A stretch of 57,184 bases of DNA from the NCBI GenBank assembly GCA_001604065.1, contig LVAO01000016.1, positions 1-57,184 of the forward strand, written 5' to 3'. Origin of the DNA: Clostridiales bacterium Firm_09. Its GTDB lineage: Bacteria; Bacillota; Clostridia; Christensenellales; DTU072. Shown in pieces: positions 1 to 10,500 of the stretch (positions are counted from its first letter, which is position 1; each line of letters begins with the position of its first letter). The position numbers and the translations under genes were made by a program. Under the pieces are notes generated by a model that saw nothing but the letters and a program-made list of their open reading frames with translations, was not told where the DNA came from and did not search any database.

Positions 1-2
1 CG

Positions 3-3000
3 CTTACTCAGCCTGTGGGAATACAGGTGACCATCACTCCCAAGAGCCTCATCGGCAACGCCACCATTGCTCCGATTGCCGCGGTATATTATAAGGAATC
101 GGCCTATACACCCACACCTGCCGTCACCGATACGGCAAGAGGCATGACACTTGTAAACAATACAGAATTCACCTACAGCTATCTCAATAATACGCTGGCT
201 GGCACGGCGACTGTCCGCATTACCGGCATGTGGAATTATATGGATACAATTGAAGCAACCTTTACGATCCGGAAAGGCAGAGTATCCATTGCTCCGGAAA
301 ACATCGTAAAGACTTATGGCCAGAGCCTAGGAATAAGCGATATAACAGGTTCGCATTTCAATCTTGATTATCCCTCCGTCATTGTTGCGGGCACATGGAG
401 CTTCAGGGATGCCTATAATGCTTCGCCGCTTGTCGCAGACAGCGGAACCTATTATATTGTCTTTACGCCGACAGACGGAGCAAACTATGACACGCCGGAA
501 AGTGTTCCGATTACCCTCACCGTAAACAAAAAGGTCATCACCATTTCCGGTGTTGACGCATACGACAGAGAGTACGACGGAACCACAACGGTGACGCTCT
601 ATGGCGGCACCCTGAACGGTCTTGTGTACGGCGATCAGATTCTGATTTACCCGGGCACTGCACAAATTGCTTCAAAAAATGTTGGGTCTTATGGCGTGAT
701 TCATGATTCGATCAATGTCACATTGGGTGGCGCGCGTTCGGTCAACTATACGCTGATACAGCCTGACGGCATCGATGTCGTTTTATCCCCCAAAAACCTC
801 ACTATGGCAACGGATCTCAGCTGGAGCGATGTTTCCGTCGTCTATGACGGAACCTATCAGACTCTCGCATCGCCGCCTGCCGTTGCGGACAGCATCCAAA
901 GCCTGGTCGAAAATGTCGACTTTACCTATGGAGCATATTCAGACAACCTCTTTGCGGGTACCGCTTATATTGCCATTCATGGCATCGGCAACTATACCGG
1001 CAACAATCTGATCACCTTTGAAATCGAGAAACGCACAATCGGCATCACTTATATCAATTATGAAAATCTTGTTTATAATGGTTATGAGCAGACCGTAAGC
1101 GCAATAGCGACCAATGTCCAATACAATACCGGCAATTCTGCACAGGACGTTGTCAATCTGACATTGCAAGGCCATGTCAACGTCAACGCCGGCAATTACC
1201 GCGTGACCGTAATCGCTCTTGATAATGACAATTATCAGCTCCCTGCGATCAATTATCTCGATTACAGCATTGCACCCAAAAACATAGCGCTTGTGAAGAT
1301 TGCGGTTATGGATTCCGCAACTTATACAGGCAGCAAAATCAGACGCACGCCCGCTGTCTATGACGAACAGCGCGCCAATGCCTCACTCACCCAAAACATT
1401 GATTTCAGCTTTGATTACGGCAGTGCAGAGGATAATATCAATGTCGTACCGGGCAGCTCAAATGAAGGATTTGTCACCATCATCGGCTCGGGAAACTATA
1501 TCGGCACTCAGACAGCTACTTTTGATATCGTGCCCAAGACAATGATAAACAGCGGTCTGAATCAAACCGTAATGACAGCGGAAATTCAATCGCATATCTA
1601 TACGGGCAACCAACTTACGCCTACGCCGGCGGTAAATGACCTTGCTAGAGCCGTGACTCTCTTGCCCGGCACAGATTATATTTATTCTTATGCAGCCAAC
1701 CTCAACGTTGTCAGCGGCAGCTTGATAGAAGGAACGGTGACCATTACCGGCATCAACAATTATACCGGCTCCTACAGCGTATCCTTTGATATCGCGCCCA
1801 AAACGATTCTTTTGGGAAGCACGCCCAATATCGCCGTCGCCGACATTGCACCGATGGAATATACCGGTGTCAAACTGACGCCTGCGCCTGCTGTTTCCGA
1901 TATCGCAAGATCTGCGCTCATGATTGCCGGTTCTGATTTTACTTACGATTACGGCACAAGCAACCAGAATATTTTCTGTACAACCAATGGCACAACCGAA
2001 GGCTTTGTAACGATTCGTGGTACAGGAAATTATACCGGCTCGGCAACCGTATATTTTGATATCACGCCCAAGGCGATTACCGCATCGGTCAGCGGGCTTG
2101 ACCCCGTTACCAATATCATCGAACTTGTTTATAATGGCAAATACCAAAGCATCGTATCGTCTCCTGTGGGTGTCGTTCAATATGATATCGATCATGCCAC
2201 CGTCCCGGTGTTCACTGTTACCTATGCTAATGGCAAACCTTATGGTGTGCTTGCCGGCGCAGAAACTTATCCCGCAATACTATCTCTTGACAGAACGATC
2301 TTCCCCAATTACAGCTTTGTGCCAAAAGCCGTAGAAATCCGAGTATTGCCCAAGCCCATCGCCGTCACCTTCGGCGACCACAATGGTCTTGTCTACGATG
2401 GCACCTCCAAACAAATTTCCTACGGATTTGCCAATCCCACGGATATCTGCCGCAACGAACAGAACATACCCGATAATCTGATTCTGAGTCTTTCACAATA
2501 CTCTTATACCCCGTTCATCGGCGCAACGGCAATGGTGGATGCCGTCCGCAATGCCGGAAATTACACCGTCAGCGTGTCGCTTTCAAGCACCAATTACGCT
2601 TTTGCCAACAGCAATGTATGTACCTTTACCGTAGCGCAGAAGCAGCTGACCGTGAAGGCAGAGGACAGGTCAAAATATTTCGGTGATCCCGACTATGCCA
2701 GTACCTTTACACAGCGGGTTGCTTCGGGCACCGCGGACGGGGATATTTATGTTCTGCTGCAACGCAACAGAACAAGCTCCTACTTTATGGATTATGAGAG
2801 ATACGGCGTTTATCCCTATACCGGCATTGCTCCGCAAAACAACTATGCCTTTACCCTCGCAGAAAACTCCGGTTATTTCTCCATCAACAAAAGAATGCTG
2901 AACGTCGTACCCGAAAAACGTACAAAGATTTATGGCGATCCGGATCCGGAAAGCCTTGCACAAACCATCATCAGTTCCTTTGAAATTAAGATTGTCTTCA

Positions 3001-5330
3001 ACTTTGTCCGCGTTCCCGGTGAAAATGCAGGAACGTATGCTATTGATATTGCCCGGACAACCGTGGAATATTATCTGTATATCGAAGGCCTGGGTTATGT
3101 CCTTGACAAAAATCTTGAAAATGAATCGGACAGGGATCTCTCCATCAATTTCCGCGCTTCCGACTATGCTGTCGCAGATTGGTTCACCATCAGCAAACGG
3201 CCCATTACCGTTTATATGGGAGAATACACCAAGGTTTACGGTGATCCCGATCCCACAAACTACTCGTATCAAGTCGATACGTCAAATCTTGCCGCAGCCG
3301 ACAAGAACAGACCTCTCAACGAAATCTTCCCCTCTTATACGATCACCCGCGCAGAGGGCGAAGACGTCAAGGCAGGCGGTTATGCATTGACCTTAGAGCT
3401 TCATAATCCCAATTACGCCGCGTCCATGACAGGTCTTTCAAGACTGATGATTACCAAACTGGATATTGCAGCAACCTATAACCTCAACGAAATATTTACC
3501 ATAATGACTACCAAGGTATATGACGGTACCAATAAAGCCGCAGTGGAGTCCAACCTTCCGGACCTGCTGAAGAAAACAGGCTTCGGTGTCACTGCGACTT
3601 TCAGCCAGAAGAATGCGGGCACAGGACTAACCATTAACCTTACGTATAAGATTAATTCCTCTTCCAGAGGCAACTTTGTGCTTCCTGCAGACTCAACTCT
3701 GTCCGGAGGCCAGATTACAAAACGCAAACTGATTGTATCCTTCAACAAGACTTCCGCAGAAATGGTATACGGTGCGACACCGCCGGAATTTTCACTTTCT
3801 TACAGCGGATACCTCACCGGTGACAATGCTTCCAACATTATGCACGCAGATCTTGTCGGGACAGGCCTTGTTGCAACGGTCATCCATATGAACGGTCTGT
3901 CTTCCCAAAGCAGCGTGGGCACCTATATCCTGACACTCTCCAATGCCGGCAATTATCTGAACTACTATCTTGATCTTTCTGCGACCGCTACTGTCACAGT
4001 GCTTCCTGCGCCTCTGACCATCCATGCGGGAGAAACCTATGTGCGTACGGCAGATGGTACACGTACCGCAAATCTTTCGGAAGCGAATTTCGTCTTTGTC
4101 GGACTGAAAAATGATGATACGGTATCTTTGGCTTATAAAGCTGTTCTGGACAGTGCGGAGCCCGGCAATACATTGGTGCGTATTACGGATATCAATATCA
4201 GAGACATGAATTCCAATTATGTTCTCATGAATACTTCGCTAGTTCTCAATGCAATCATAAAACCGCTTCCCGTCATCCGGATCAGCGAAATGACTGTAAA
4301 TTATGATGGAACACCAAAAGCCGTGGTGCCGTCCGTCAAGGTGGGCGATGAGGATATCCAGGACTACATCGTCTTGTACAGCAGCAATTCTTATGCACAG
4401 ACAACACAAGCACCGGTTAATGCCGGCACCTACAATGTCACCGTGCAGACAACCTCCGGAGACTATTCGACCATCTGCGCTTACTCATTTTTAACCATCC
4501 GTAAAATTCTGCCGCAGATAACAATCAATGGCACCCTCACGCAGACATACGGCAATTTCCGTCCTCTCTCCGCAAAAGTCAAAGGATTGGATTTTGAACA
4601 GAGCATTCCTGTTATTTATCCCTTTGATTTGTCCGTAATTCCGGATGCCGGTACGTATACCGTGACCGCCTCCTTTGAAGGCAATGATAATTATCTGCCG
4701 ATCGCCGCCTTCAAGACCACTGTAACCCTGACCATCAATCCCCGCGCGGTTTCGGCAACCTTTACGGGTTACAGGGATCTCGTTTATGATGGCACACTCA
4801 AAAATGTTTCGGCAACCTTTGAGGGCATGCTGGAGGGAGATACCATTCCGCCCGTCATGACCTATGCGGGCGCGGCTCCGATCAATGCGGGCAGCTATAC
4901 CGTCACGGTCAGCAGCGGCAATCCGAACTATAAGGTCGTAGGTTCCGATACATTAACCTTCACCATCGCAAAACGCGAATTGGTTGTCTATGTTGCAGAA
5001 GGTACCTTGGACGAAAAAGGCATACCCAACTGCAAACTTGTTTATGAAGGATTCGCAGAAGGCGACAATGAAAATTCTCTCTCTTCCCAACCTGTTGTCC
5101 GCCTGAAAACAATGAACAGCGGCAACAACGAACTGGAAGTTTTGGGCGGCGAAGCGCAGAATTATGAAATTGTATTTGACTCCGAACGGAGTGCCGAAAT
5201 TGTCATCGAATACACCGCACAATCCCAGCCGTCCAATATCCTTTACATTCTGCTTGGCACAGGCGGAGGCATACTGCTGATTATCCTTTTTGCCGCAGTA
5301 TTGAACAGAAGAAGAATGATGCGCGGCTAA
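3..5330 (+). CDS. Giant YDG/MBG-repeat surface protein, 5'-truncated
   Basis: The reading frame is open from base 3, so the true start lies outside the window; about 1775 residues are visible. The visible part is an array of roughly 15-20 beta-rich modules. Many carry the hallmark of YDG/MBG-type adhesin modules: a Y(D/N/T)G or YGDPDP motif near the module start, then an 'NAGTYTV' or 'NYTG' strand near its end (for example KVYGDPDPTNY, VYDGTSKQI, VYDGTLKNV). Modules near residues 20-700 form a subfamily with TPxPAVxDxAR followed by GxGNYTG. The C-terminus has one hydrophobic span (about residues 1738-1762) followed by NRRRMMRG, a membrane anchor with positive-inside tail. There is no LPXTG. 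From family knowledge this is probably an extended stalk or adhesin at the cell surface; the ligand is unknown. Transcription ends at the bidirectional terminator just downstream. Confidence 0.85.
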   Translation, partial: LTQPVGIQVTITPKSLIGNATIAPIAAVYYKESAYTPTPAVTDTARGMTLVNNTEFTYSYLNNTLAGTATVRITGMWNYMDTIEATFTIRKGRVSIAPENIVKTYGQSLGISDITGSHFNLDYPSVIVAGTWSFRDAYNASPLVADSGTYYIVFTPTDGANYDTPESVPITLTVNKKVITISGVDAYDREYDGTTTVTLYGGTLNGLVYGDQILIYPGTAQIASKNVGSYGVIHDSINVTLGGARSVNYTLIQPDGIDVVLSPKNLTMATDLSWSDVSVVYDGTYQTLASPPAVADSIQSLVENVDFTYGAYSDNLFAGTAYIAIHGIGNYTGNNLITFEIEKRTIGITYINYENLVYNGYEQTVSAIATNVQYNTGNSAQDVVNLTLQGHVNVNAGNYRVTVIALDNDNYQLPAINYLDYSIAPKNIALVKIAVMDSATYTGSKIRRTPAVYDEQRANASLTQNIDFSFDYGSAEDNINVVPGSSNEGFVTIIGSGNYIGTQTATFDIVPKTMINSGLNQTVMTAEIQSHIYTGNQLTPTPAVNDLARAVTLLPGTDYIYSYAANLNVVSGSLIEGTVTITGINNYTGSYSVSFDIAPKTILLGSTPNIAVADIAPMEYTGVKLTPAPAVSDIARSALMIAGSDFTYDYGTSNQNIFCTTNGTTEGFVTIRGTGNYTGSATVYFDITPKAITASVSGLDPVTNIIELVYNGKYQSIVSSPVGVVQYDIDHATVPVFTVTYANGKPYGVLAGAETYPAILSLDRTIFPNYSFVPKAVEIRVLPKPIAVTFGDHNGLVYDGTSKQISYGFANPTDICRNEQNIPDNLILSLSQYSYTPFIGATAMVDAVRNAGNYTVSVSLSSTNYAFANSNVCTFTVAQKQLTVKAEDRSKYFGDPDYASTFTQRVASGTADGDIYVLLQRNRTSSYFMDYERYGVYPYTGIAPQNNYAFTLAENSGYFSINKRMLNVVPEKRTKIYGDPDPESLAQTIISSFEIKIVFNFVRVPGENAGTYAIDIARTTVEYYLYIEGLGYVLDKNLENESDRDLSINFRASDYAVADWFTISKRPITVYMGEYTKVYGDPDPTNYSYQVDTSNLAAADKNRPLNEIFPSYTITRAEGEDVKAGGYALTLELHNPNYAASMTGLSRLMITKLDIAATYNLNEIFTIMTTKVYDGTNKAAVESNLPDLLKKTGFGVTATFSQKNAGTGLTINLTYKINSSSRGNFVLPADSTLSGGQITKRKLIVSFNKTSAEMVYGATPPEFSLSYSGYLTGDNASNIMHADLVGTGLVATVIHMNGLSSQSSVGTYILTLSNAGNYLNYYLDLSATATVTVLPAPLTIHAGETYVRTADGTRTANLSEANFVFVGLKNDDTVSLAYKAVLDSAEPGNTLVRITDINIRDMNSNYVLMNTSLVLNAIIKPLPVIRISEMTVNYDGTPKAVVPSVKVGDEDIQDYIVLYSSNSYAQTTQAPVNAGTYNVTVQTTSGDYSTICAYSFLTIRKILPQITINGTLTQTYGNFRPLSAKVKGLDFEQSIPVIYPFDLSVIPDAGTYTVTASFEGNDNYLPIAAFKTTVTLTINPRAVSATFTGYRDLVYDGTLKNVSATFEGMLEGDTIPPVMTYAGAAPINAGSYTVTVSSGNPNYKVVGSDTLTFTIAKRELVVYVAEGTLDEKGIPNCKLVYEGFAEGDNENSLSSQPVVRLKTMNSGNNELEVLGGEAQNYEIVFDSERSAEIVIEYTAQSQPSNILYILLGTGGGILLIILFAAVLNRRRMMRG

Positions 5331-5349
5331 ATCCTTCGGATACCCCAAC

Positions 5350-5381
5350 AAAAATGCACCCCGGAAGGAGGTGCATTTTTT
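5350..5381. terminator. Bidirectional rho-independent terminator
   Basis: An 11-bp perfect stem (AAAAATGCACC with GGTGCATTTTT) closes a 9-nt loop and is flanked by A and T runs on both sides. It lies between the ends of two convergent genes, the MBG-repeat protein (+) and the aminotransferase (-), so it can stop both transcripts. Confidence 0.9.
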
Positions 5382-5447
5382 GTTTCGAATCTTGGATGAT
5401 TTATGAGATCGGGAAGAAATTGCTTCCCCGCGATAAAAATCGGCTGT

Positions 5448-6704
5448 TCATCTGTATACTTCGGGATGGTTCTTGACCATCACAGCCATTGCTTCGTCAC
5501 ATATGGACAATGTTTCATTCACCAATTCGGGAGTCAAGGCAAGGTTGACAAAGTGGTTGTGGTGATTGGTAAGGAAAACGCCTCTCTTGACACATTCGGC
5601 AATCCACTCCTGATGAAGAAGAAGCGAATCATCGTCCTTGATCATCAGATAGAACATGGCAGGTTCGCCCGAAATGGACAGCTTGACTCCCCTGTCCTTG
5701 GCAATCTTTGCAAGTCCGTCGGTCAGCATGGTGCCTATTTTTCTAAAATATTCCGGCGCCTTGTTCTGGATGAGCTTATTGATGTTGGCAATGCCTGCGG
5801 CAAAAGGCACGGCGCTCATCCAATAGCTTCCCGTATACATGATGGCACCCGCGGCATCCTTGATGAAATTCTTTCCGCAGAGTGCAGAAACATTGTATCC
5901 GTTGGCAATCGCTTTGCAGAAACAGATGAGATCCGCTTCAAAGCCGTAATAATTGTCAGAACCCTCCAGGCTCAAACGGAAGCCGGCACGGATATCGTCG
6001 CAAATAAGGACAATATTGTTGTCCGTACATAGCTTGCGCACGGCCTGCCAATAACCCGGCGCGGGCAGCTGGTTATCTGTGAAGTTGCCATGCATATAAG
6101 GAGTTGAGATAAAGCATGCAATATCATCTTTATTTTCTGCAATAACCTTTTTGAGCTGATCCAGGTTGTTCCAATCCACATAAATGGAATGCATGCAGTC
6201 TGTTTTCAGTGTTCCGGGAGAATCCGCTTTCTGCGTCCAGGGCGCCACGCCGTGATAGTAATTGTTGACAAAGATAATCTTTTTCTTGCCTGTATAGTAA
6301 CGTGCAATCATGATGGCAAAGCTGGTCACATCGCCGCCGTTCTTGGCAAAAAACGCCCAGTCCTTCTTGACCGTCCTTGTAAGAAGCTCGGCAAAATCCA
6401 CCATAATATAGCTTGGGAGCGTTGTGCAGTTGCCCAATTTCATCTGCGCCTGCGCGGCGGCATCGACATCCTCATCGCAATACCCGGTCACATTGGGTCC
6501 ATAGCCGCACATATAATCTATGAATCGGTTGCCGTCGGCATCCCACATCAGAGAACCCTTCGCGCGGGAAAGGAAGAAGGGGAATGCGGAAGTAGGTATC
6601 ATACAGCCTTCGGCGGGGCCGAGGTGTCCGTAAACGCCGCTCGGTATGACCTTGCTTGCCCTTTCCATCAACTCTAAACTCTTATTATAAGAATATGTCT
6701 TCAT
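5448..6704 (-). CDS. Class III PLP-dependent aminotransferase (GSA-aminomutase-like)
   Basis: The 418-residue protein has the full class III aminotransferase fold. The N-terminal stretch resembles glutamate-1-semialdehyde aminomutase (VIPSGVYGHLGP, then DADGNRFIDYMCGYGPN). A PLP-phosphate loop region follows near residue 120 (KNGGDVTSFA). The cofactor Asp sits in CDDIRAGFR and the Schiff-base Lys in CFCKAIANG. It is about family length and looks intact. AGGAGGG is correctly placed upstream of the ATG and overlaps the stop of the SCP2-like gene, 11 bases separating the two coding regions, so they are co-transcribed. A heme-biosynthesis role is unlikely because no other hem gene is nearby; the substrate is unknown. 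It could equally be an amine or omega-amino acid aminotransferase. Confidence 0.85.
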   Translation of the reverse strand: MKTYSYNKSLELMERASKVIPSGVYGHLGPAEGCMIPTSAFPFFLSRAKGSLMWDADGNRFIDYMCGYGPNVTGYCDEDVDAAAQAQMKLGNCTTLPSYIMVDFAELLTRTVKKDWAFFAKNGGDVTSFAIMIARYYTGKKKIIFVNNYYHGVAPWTQKADSPGTLKTDCMHSIYVDWNNLDQLKKVIAENKDDIACFISTPYMHGNFTDNQLPAPGYWQAVRKLCTDNNIVLICDDIRAGFRLSLEGSDNYYGFEADLICFCKAIANGYNVSALCGKNFIKDAAGAIMYTGSYWMSAVPFAAGIANINKLIQNKAPEYFRKIGTMLTDGLAKIAKDRGVKLSISGEPAMFYLMIKDDDSLLLHQEWIAECVKRGVFLTNHHNHFVNLALTPELVNETLSICDEAMAVMVKNHPEVYR

Positions 6705-6715
6705 ATTCTACCCTC

Positions 6716-7483
6716 CTAAGCTAAATATCTGGGCACGAGATTGAGCACTTTATTGAGATTGTCCAGCATCGGGATAAAGCCTTTCATTTCCAGCATTCCT
6801 TTGCTCAGACAGTCCATTGCGCCGATTTTACCGTTGATAAGATCTCCCGCTACTTCAATGCTGTTAAAAGACATAATTGCTTTTGGTTTCTCGCAACGGG
6901 CGAATCTGCAGATCAGTTTACCGTCTTTTTTGGTAATGGTAGCATAGGCAGCATCCTTGATTTCCAACAAGATATCCCCTTCGGGAATCCGTTTCATTGC
7001 AAGGCTTCCGATTTCATCTTCATTGCCTATCTGGGCAATTGCCGCAGCCATTGCATAAAATGCAAGCAAAGTGGACAGCTTCTTTTTTTCGGGGGTGTCG
7101 ATATTCTTGCCTCTCATGATGTCCCCCATGCGTCCGGATAAAATATTAAAAGGACTCTCGGGCTTACCCATAAAGGATAATGTCTTCATCAGACCTTTGA
7201 GCGGGATCGGCATACCCTTGCCGTCCACCACCGCATTGAATTTTTCGGGTCCTGCGCAATAAAGATGGATATCCGTCCTGATCTTACCATCGAAAGGAGT
7301 CACTTTCGCGGTTCCGTCCTTAAAAACAAGCACCCCATCGGGTCCATCCTTTACTTGAAAACGAATCACAAGATTGTGTTTTTCGGCTATGTTCTTCGCC
7401 TCTGGATCGAGCTCGATATACTTCTCAAGCGTTCCGATAGCGGCGTATAAATTGACAAAAGCCTTTACACGAACTGCTGACAT
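6716..7483 (-). CDS. SCP2 sterol-binding-domain-like protein
   Basis: The 255-residue protein has no signal peptide or membrane span. The C-terminal half (about 165-255) has the SCP2 pattern: an acidic/aromatic strand region, 'KPKAIMSFNSIEVAGDLING', then 'KGMLEMKGFIPMLDNLNKVL'. The N-terminal half has a second SCP2-like pattern (DGPDGVLVFKDG...VTPFDG...DIHLYCAGPEKFNAVVDGKG). This suggests two lobes that bind a hydrophobic ligand. AAGGAGGT lies upstream of the ATG. The gene starts 26 bases after the stop of the 1997-residue exoprotein and ends 11 bases before the aminotransferase, so all three may share a transcript. SCP2-type folds bind lipids or acyl-CoA; the actual ligand is not deducible here. 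Confidence 0.7.
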   Translation of the reverse strand: MSAVRVKAFVNLYAAIGTLEKYIELDPEAKNIAEKHNLVIRFQVKDGPDGVLVFKDGTAKVTPFDGKIRTDIHLYCAGPEKFNAVVDGKGMPIPLKGLMKTLSFMGKPESPFNILSGRMGDIMRGKNIDTPEKKKLSTLLAFYAMAAAIAQIGNEDEIGSLAMKRIPEGDILLEIKDAAYATITKKDGKLICRFARCEKPKAIMSFNSIEVAGDLINGKIGAMDCLSKGMLEMKGFIPMLDNLNKVLNLVPRYLA

Positions 7484-7509
7484 AGTTACCTCCTTCCTTA
7501 TAATGTTTT

Positions 7510-10500
7510 TTATTTGTTATAATACTTCTTGCCCGGATTAATTATACTTGTCGGATCATATGGCATGGTCGGTACCGCAGGGTTTCCCTTGGGAACGGCT
7601 TTGATGCCTCTTGCCTTAAATGAGTTTTTGTATGCTCTGTTATAACGGCGGAAGAATCCTCCACGCTTAAGCGTCATGAGAATCATGATCACCAGAAGCA
7701 CCACAAACATGCCTACCGCTACATAGGCAATATAAGTAAGCAGCGTGCCATTGATTTCGATATCACCGATCTTTCCGTATATCTTCTCCGATGGCGGTCG
7801 TACGGTGATGTTGCCCCTGGTCGCAAGGATATAGGTGCCCAACTGCGTATCGGTAAAATAAACACTCAGACCGTCACCGTTAATGGTCATATCGGACATA
7901 GGCGTGATCGTACCATCGGAAGCGAGCTTGTAAACTGAAAAATAAATATAATCATAATAAGTAGAAGGTATGGGCAACGTAATGGTGACGGTACCCGTAT
8001 CCTGCTGCGATCCGTATCCGGAAAGCGTGATCTGGCTGATGGACACGATTGCCTCATTCTCTCCGACGGTTTCGAGAAGCGTACGCTGGGCATTGTTAAA
8101 GATTTCTCTGGTTTTGGGTATATCCGTCACCTTGATTTCCACACCGGCGGCAAGGTCTTTGCCATCAATCGATACACCTGTAGTCGGATCCTGCAAAAGC
8201 AATACTTCACATTTCCTCTTCAGTTCCAGAAGTTTATTGTACAGCGTATACCGGAACACACTCTTCTGATCCGTCGACAGGCTTTCGTACGCATTATATA
8301 CGCGCAGAATATATTGATAGTCCCCTCTTTCTACTATATTGATGGCCGGAAGAACCGTCACCATTTCTTCTACATTCTCTACGTCCACCATCAGAGCTTT
8401 CAGCTTGGCATATTCGTTCTCCAGCTTGAGATAATACGTATCATAAACGCCTTCCCGGATTTCATCCTGGAGCCATTGCGGATAAAGAATGGACGTATCA
8501 TTGGTAATAAAATAATTGATGTATTTGCTCATCTCGGGATAATCATCCTGCAGATTGAATGCAACACGGCTGTTAATGGTTGTCAGATAGGCACGGTAAT
8601 CGTCGCGCATCTTTTCCAACGTAGCAATACGGTCCCAAAGCCTCGAGATGTACGCTTCAAAATACTCCTGTCTCGAACTTCTCAAACCGCTCTTTGCCCG
8701 TATAAAGGTGTTTTCGTAATTTACCAGCATTTGCCTGTCCGATTCGCTCAGTGTAATAGTATTTACATTGAGCGGGAACACCTTCATATAGAATTCCAAC
8801 TCGGTTTTGTTGCCTGCCAGATCTTCTATTATGATATGCACATATCCGCCGTTCGAAACGTCCACTGTATCGGTCGCGATTATCTGACCATTGGACAGCG
8901 GAAATTCGTTGTATTTGGCATATTTGAGGTTGACTTCATCATAGGTGATTGCCTGATCGATATAATAGGTTTCGATGCGGTCAAGATTCTGTTCGATATA
9001 TCCGGAGTGGATAACGGGCGGAAGGGTATCGATCCTGACTTCAAAGGTCCTCGTGTATGTTCTGCCCGCACCGGTGGTAGCAATGAAGACATATGAGCTG
9101 ATGCTGTTTTCGGTTTGCGAGCTGCTGTCCCAATTCTGAAGGACGCTGCCGTTTCTTCTGTATTGATAGATAACGCCCGAAGCGTTGTCCATACTTGCTT
9201 GCACGGCTTCCGAAACATACCGGTAAATGGTAACACCGCCGGTAGAATTGGTCCATTCCCCCGATGCGATATCCTTCTCTACGCCTCCCACAGTCACTTT
9301 GCCGCGGAGGGTAAACTCCGGCAAAGTCTTATCAATCTTAAGAAGAAGCGGGTAGCTGTATGTTTTTTTGGTTGCGACGGAAGTCGCAACAAGATAGATA
9401 TAAAGCGCACCGTTGACATAACCATCACTGTTTTGGAAGACAGAAAGATCATCCGTAGTGAAATTGGTACCATTGCCCGGCAGCTTCTGCAATTCGCCGA
9501 CCTGCGGAACGCCGCCAACCAGGACATATCTTTGATACTTATAGATGACACCGCCCGGATTGCTTGCCGTCGGTGTGAGAATCAATTGAATAGCGTTCGG
9601 GTACCACTTGTTGAGTTCGTCCGCATTGTTGGCATTGATTGTGATGTCCCGGCCGGCCAGGTCCGTGCTGCGCAGGGTGATATCGAAAGCCGGAACAGAG
9701 TCCTCAATCTGCACGACAACACTTCTGTCCACATAAACAACATTCCCGGCGAGGTTTGTCACCCGGAAGGTGACGGTTTGCTGAATGTTGCCCGCTTTGA
9801 TGACATCGGTACGGTTGATAAACTCAGGATCTTTGGCAGTCTCTTCGCCCACGAAGGTGATTTCTTTGGCGGATCCGTCTGTAATCTGTGCGCCGGCGCC
9901 GGGATCGAAAATCTGCCAGGCACCATTGGCGCCTATTTTATACCAATAATATACGGGAGAATTTGAATCCGCGGTAATCAGCACCGTCGCCATATTGCTC
10001 CATTTGAAAACGAAATATCCCTGATAAACCGTACTATCCGTCGCGCCGACGCCGGAATACGTGGCAAATTCTGCCGTCAGGACAGAGGAATCGTTCTGTA
10101 CGGAGTTTTCTTTGGCGATATATACTTTATAGGTGATTGTGGTTTCGAAAACAGTATTGCGCGCGATAACCCAATACCAGCCGGAATTGAGTGCGGTGCT
10201 GGAAGTCACCTGTGTCGCAGAACCCCAGGTGGGCGGTGTCGAGCTTGCGCTGTCTGTCGCCAAATAATAATATAAGACCGGCGATTTGCCTTCGTACAGC
10301 GTTTTGACATCCAAATTGGTGGACAATTCGGATGGCTCTATGAAAACAGAGGAATTGGTATAGATATATATTCTTGAATGCTCGTCGTCTACAGTATAAT
10401 CACCGGAATTTTGGTAGAATGCATACAAAGGATGCATGCCGTAGATATAATTGTTGGCGCCTGCAATCCTGTCAATCTTATCAATCATGTAGTTGCCGAC

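Noticed and set aside
3-5330. CRISPR-like or DNA-level tandem repeat
   Set aside because: Repetition is at protein level in modules of 70-100 residues with divergent DNA; there are no short identical repeats with equal spacers.
5220-5330. LPXTG sortase signal at the end of the MBG protein
   Set aside because: There is a hydrophobic span and an Arg tail, but no LPXTG or close variant ahead of it.
5448-6704. HemL, glutamate-1-semialdehyde aminomutase for heme synthesis
   Set aside because: The family resemblance is real, but no other tetrapyrrole gene is present and the operon partner is an SCP2-like protein. A broader class III aminotransferase call is safer.
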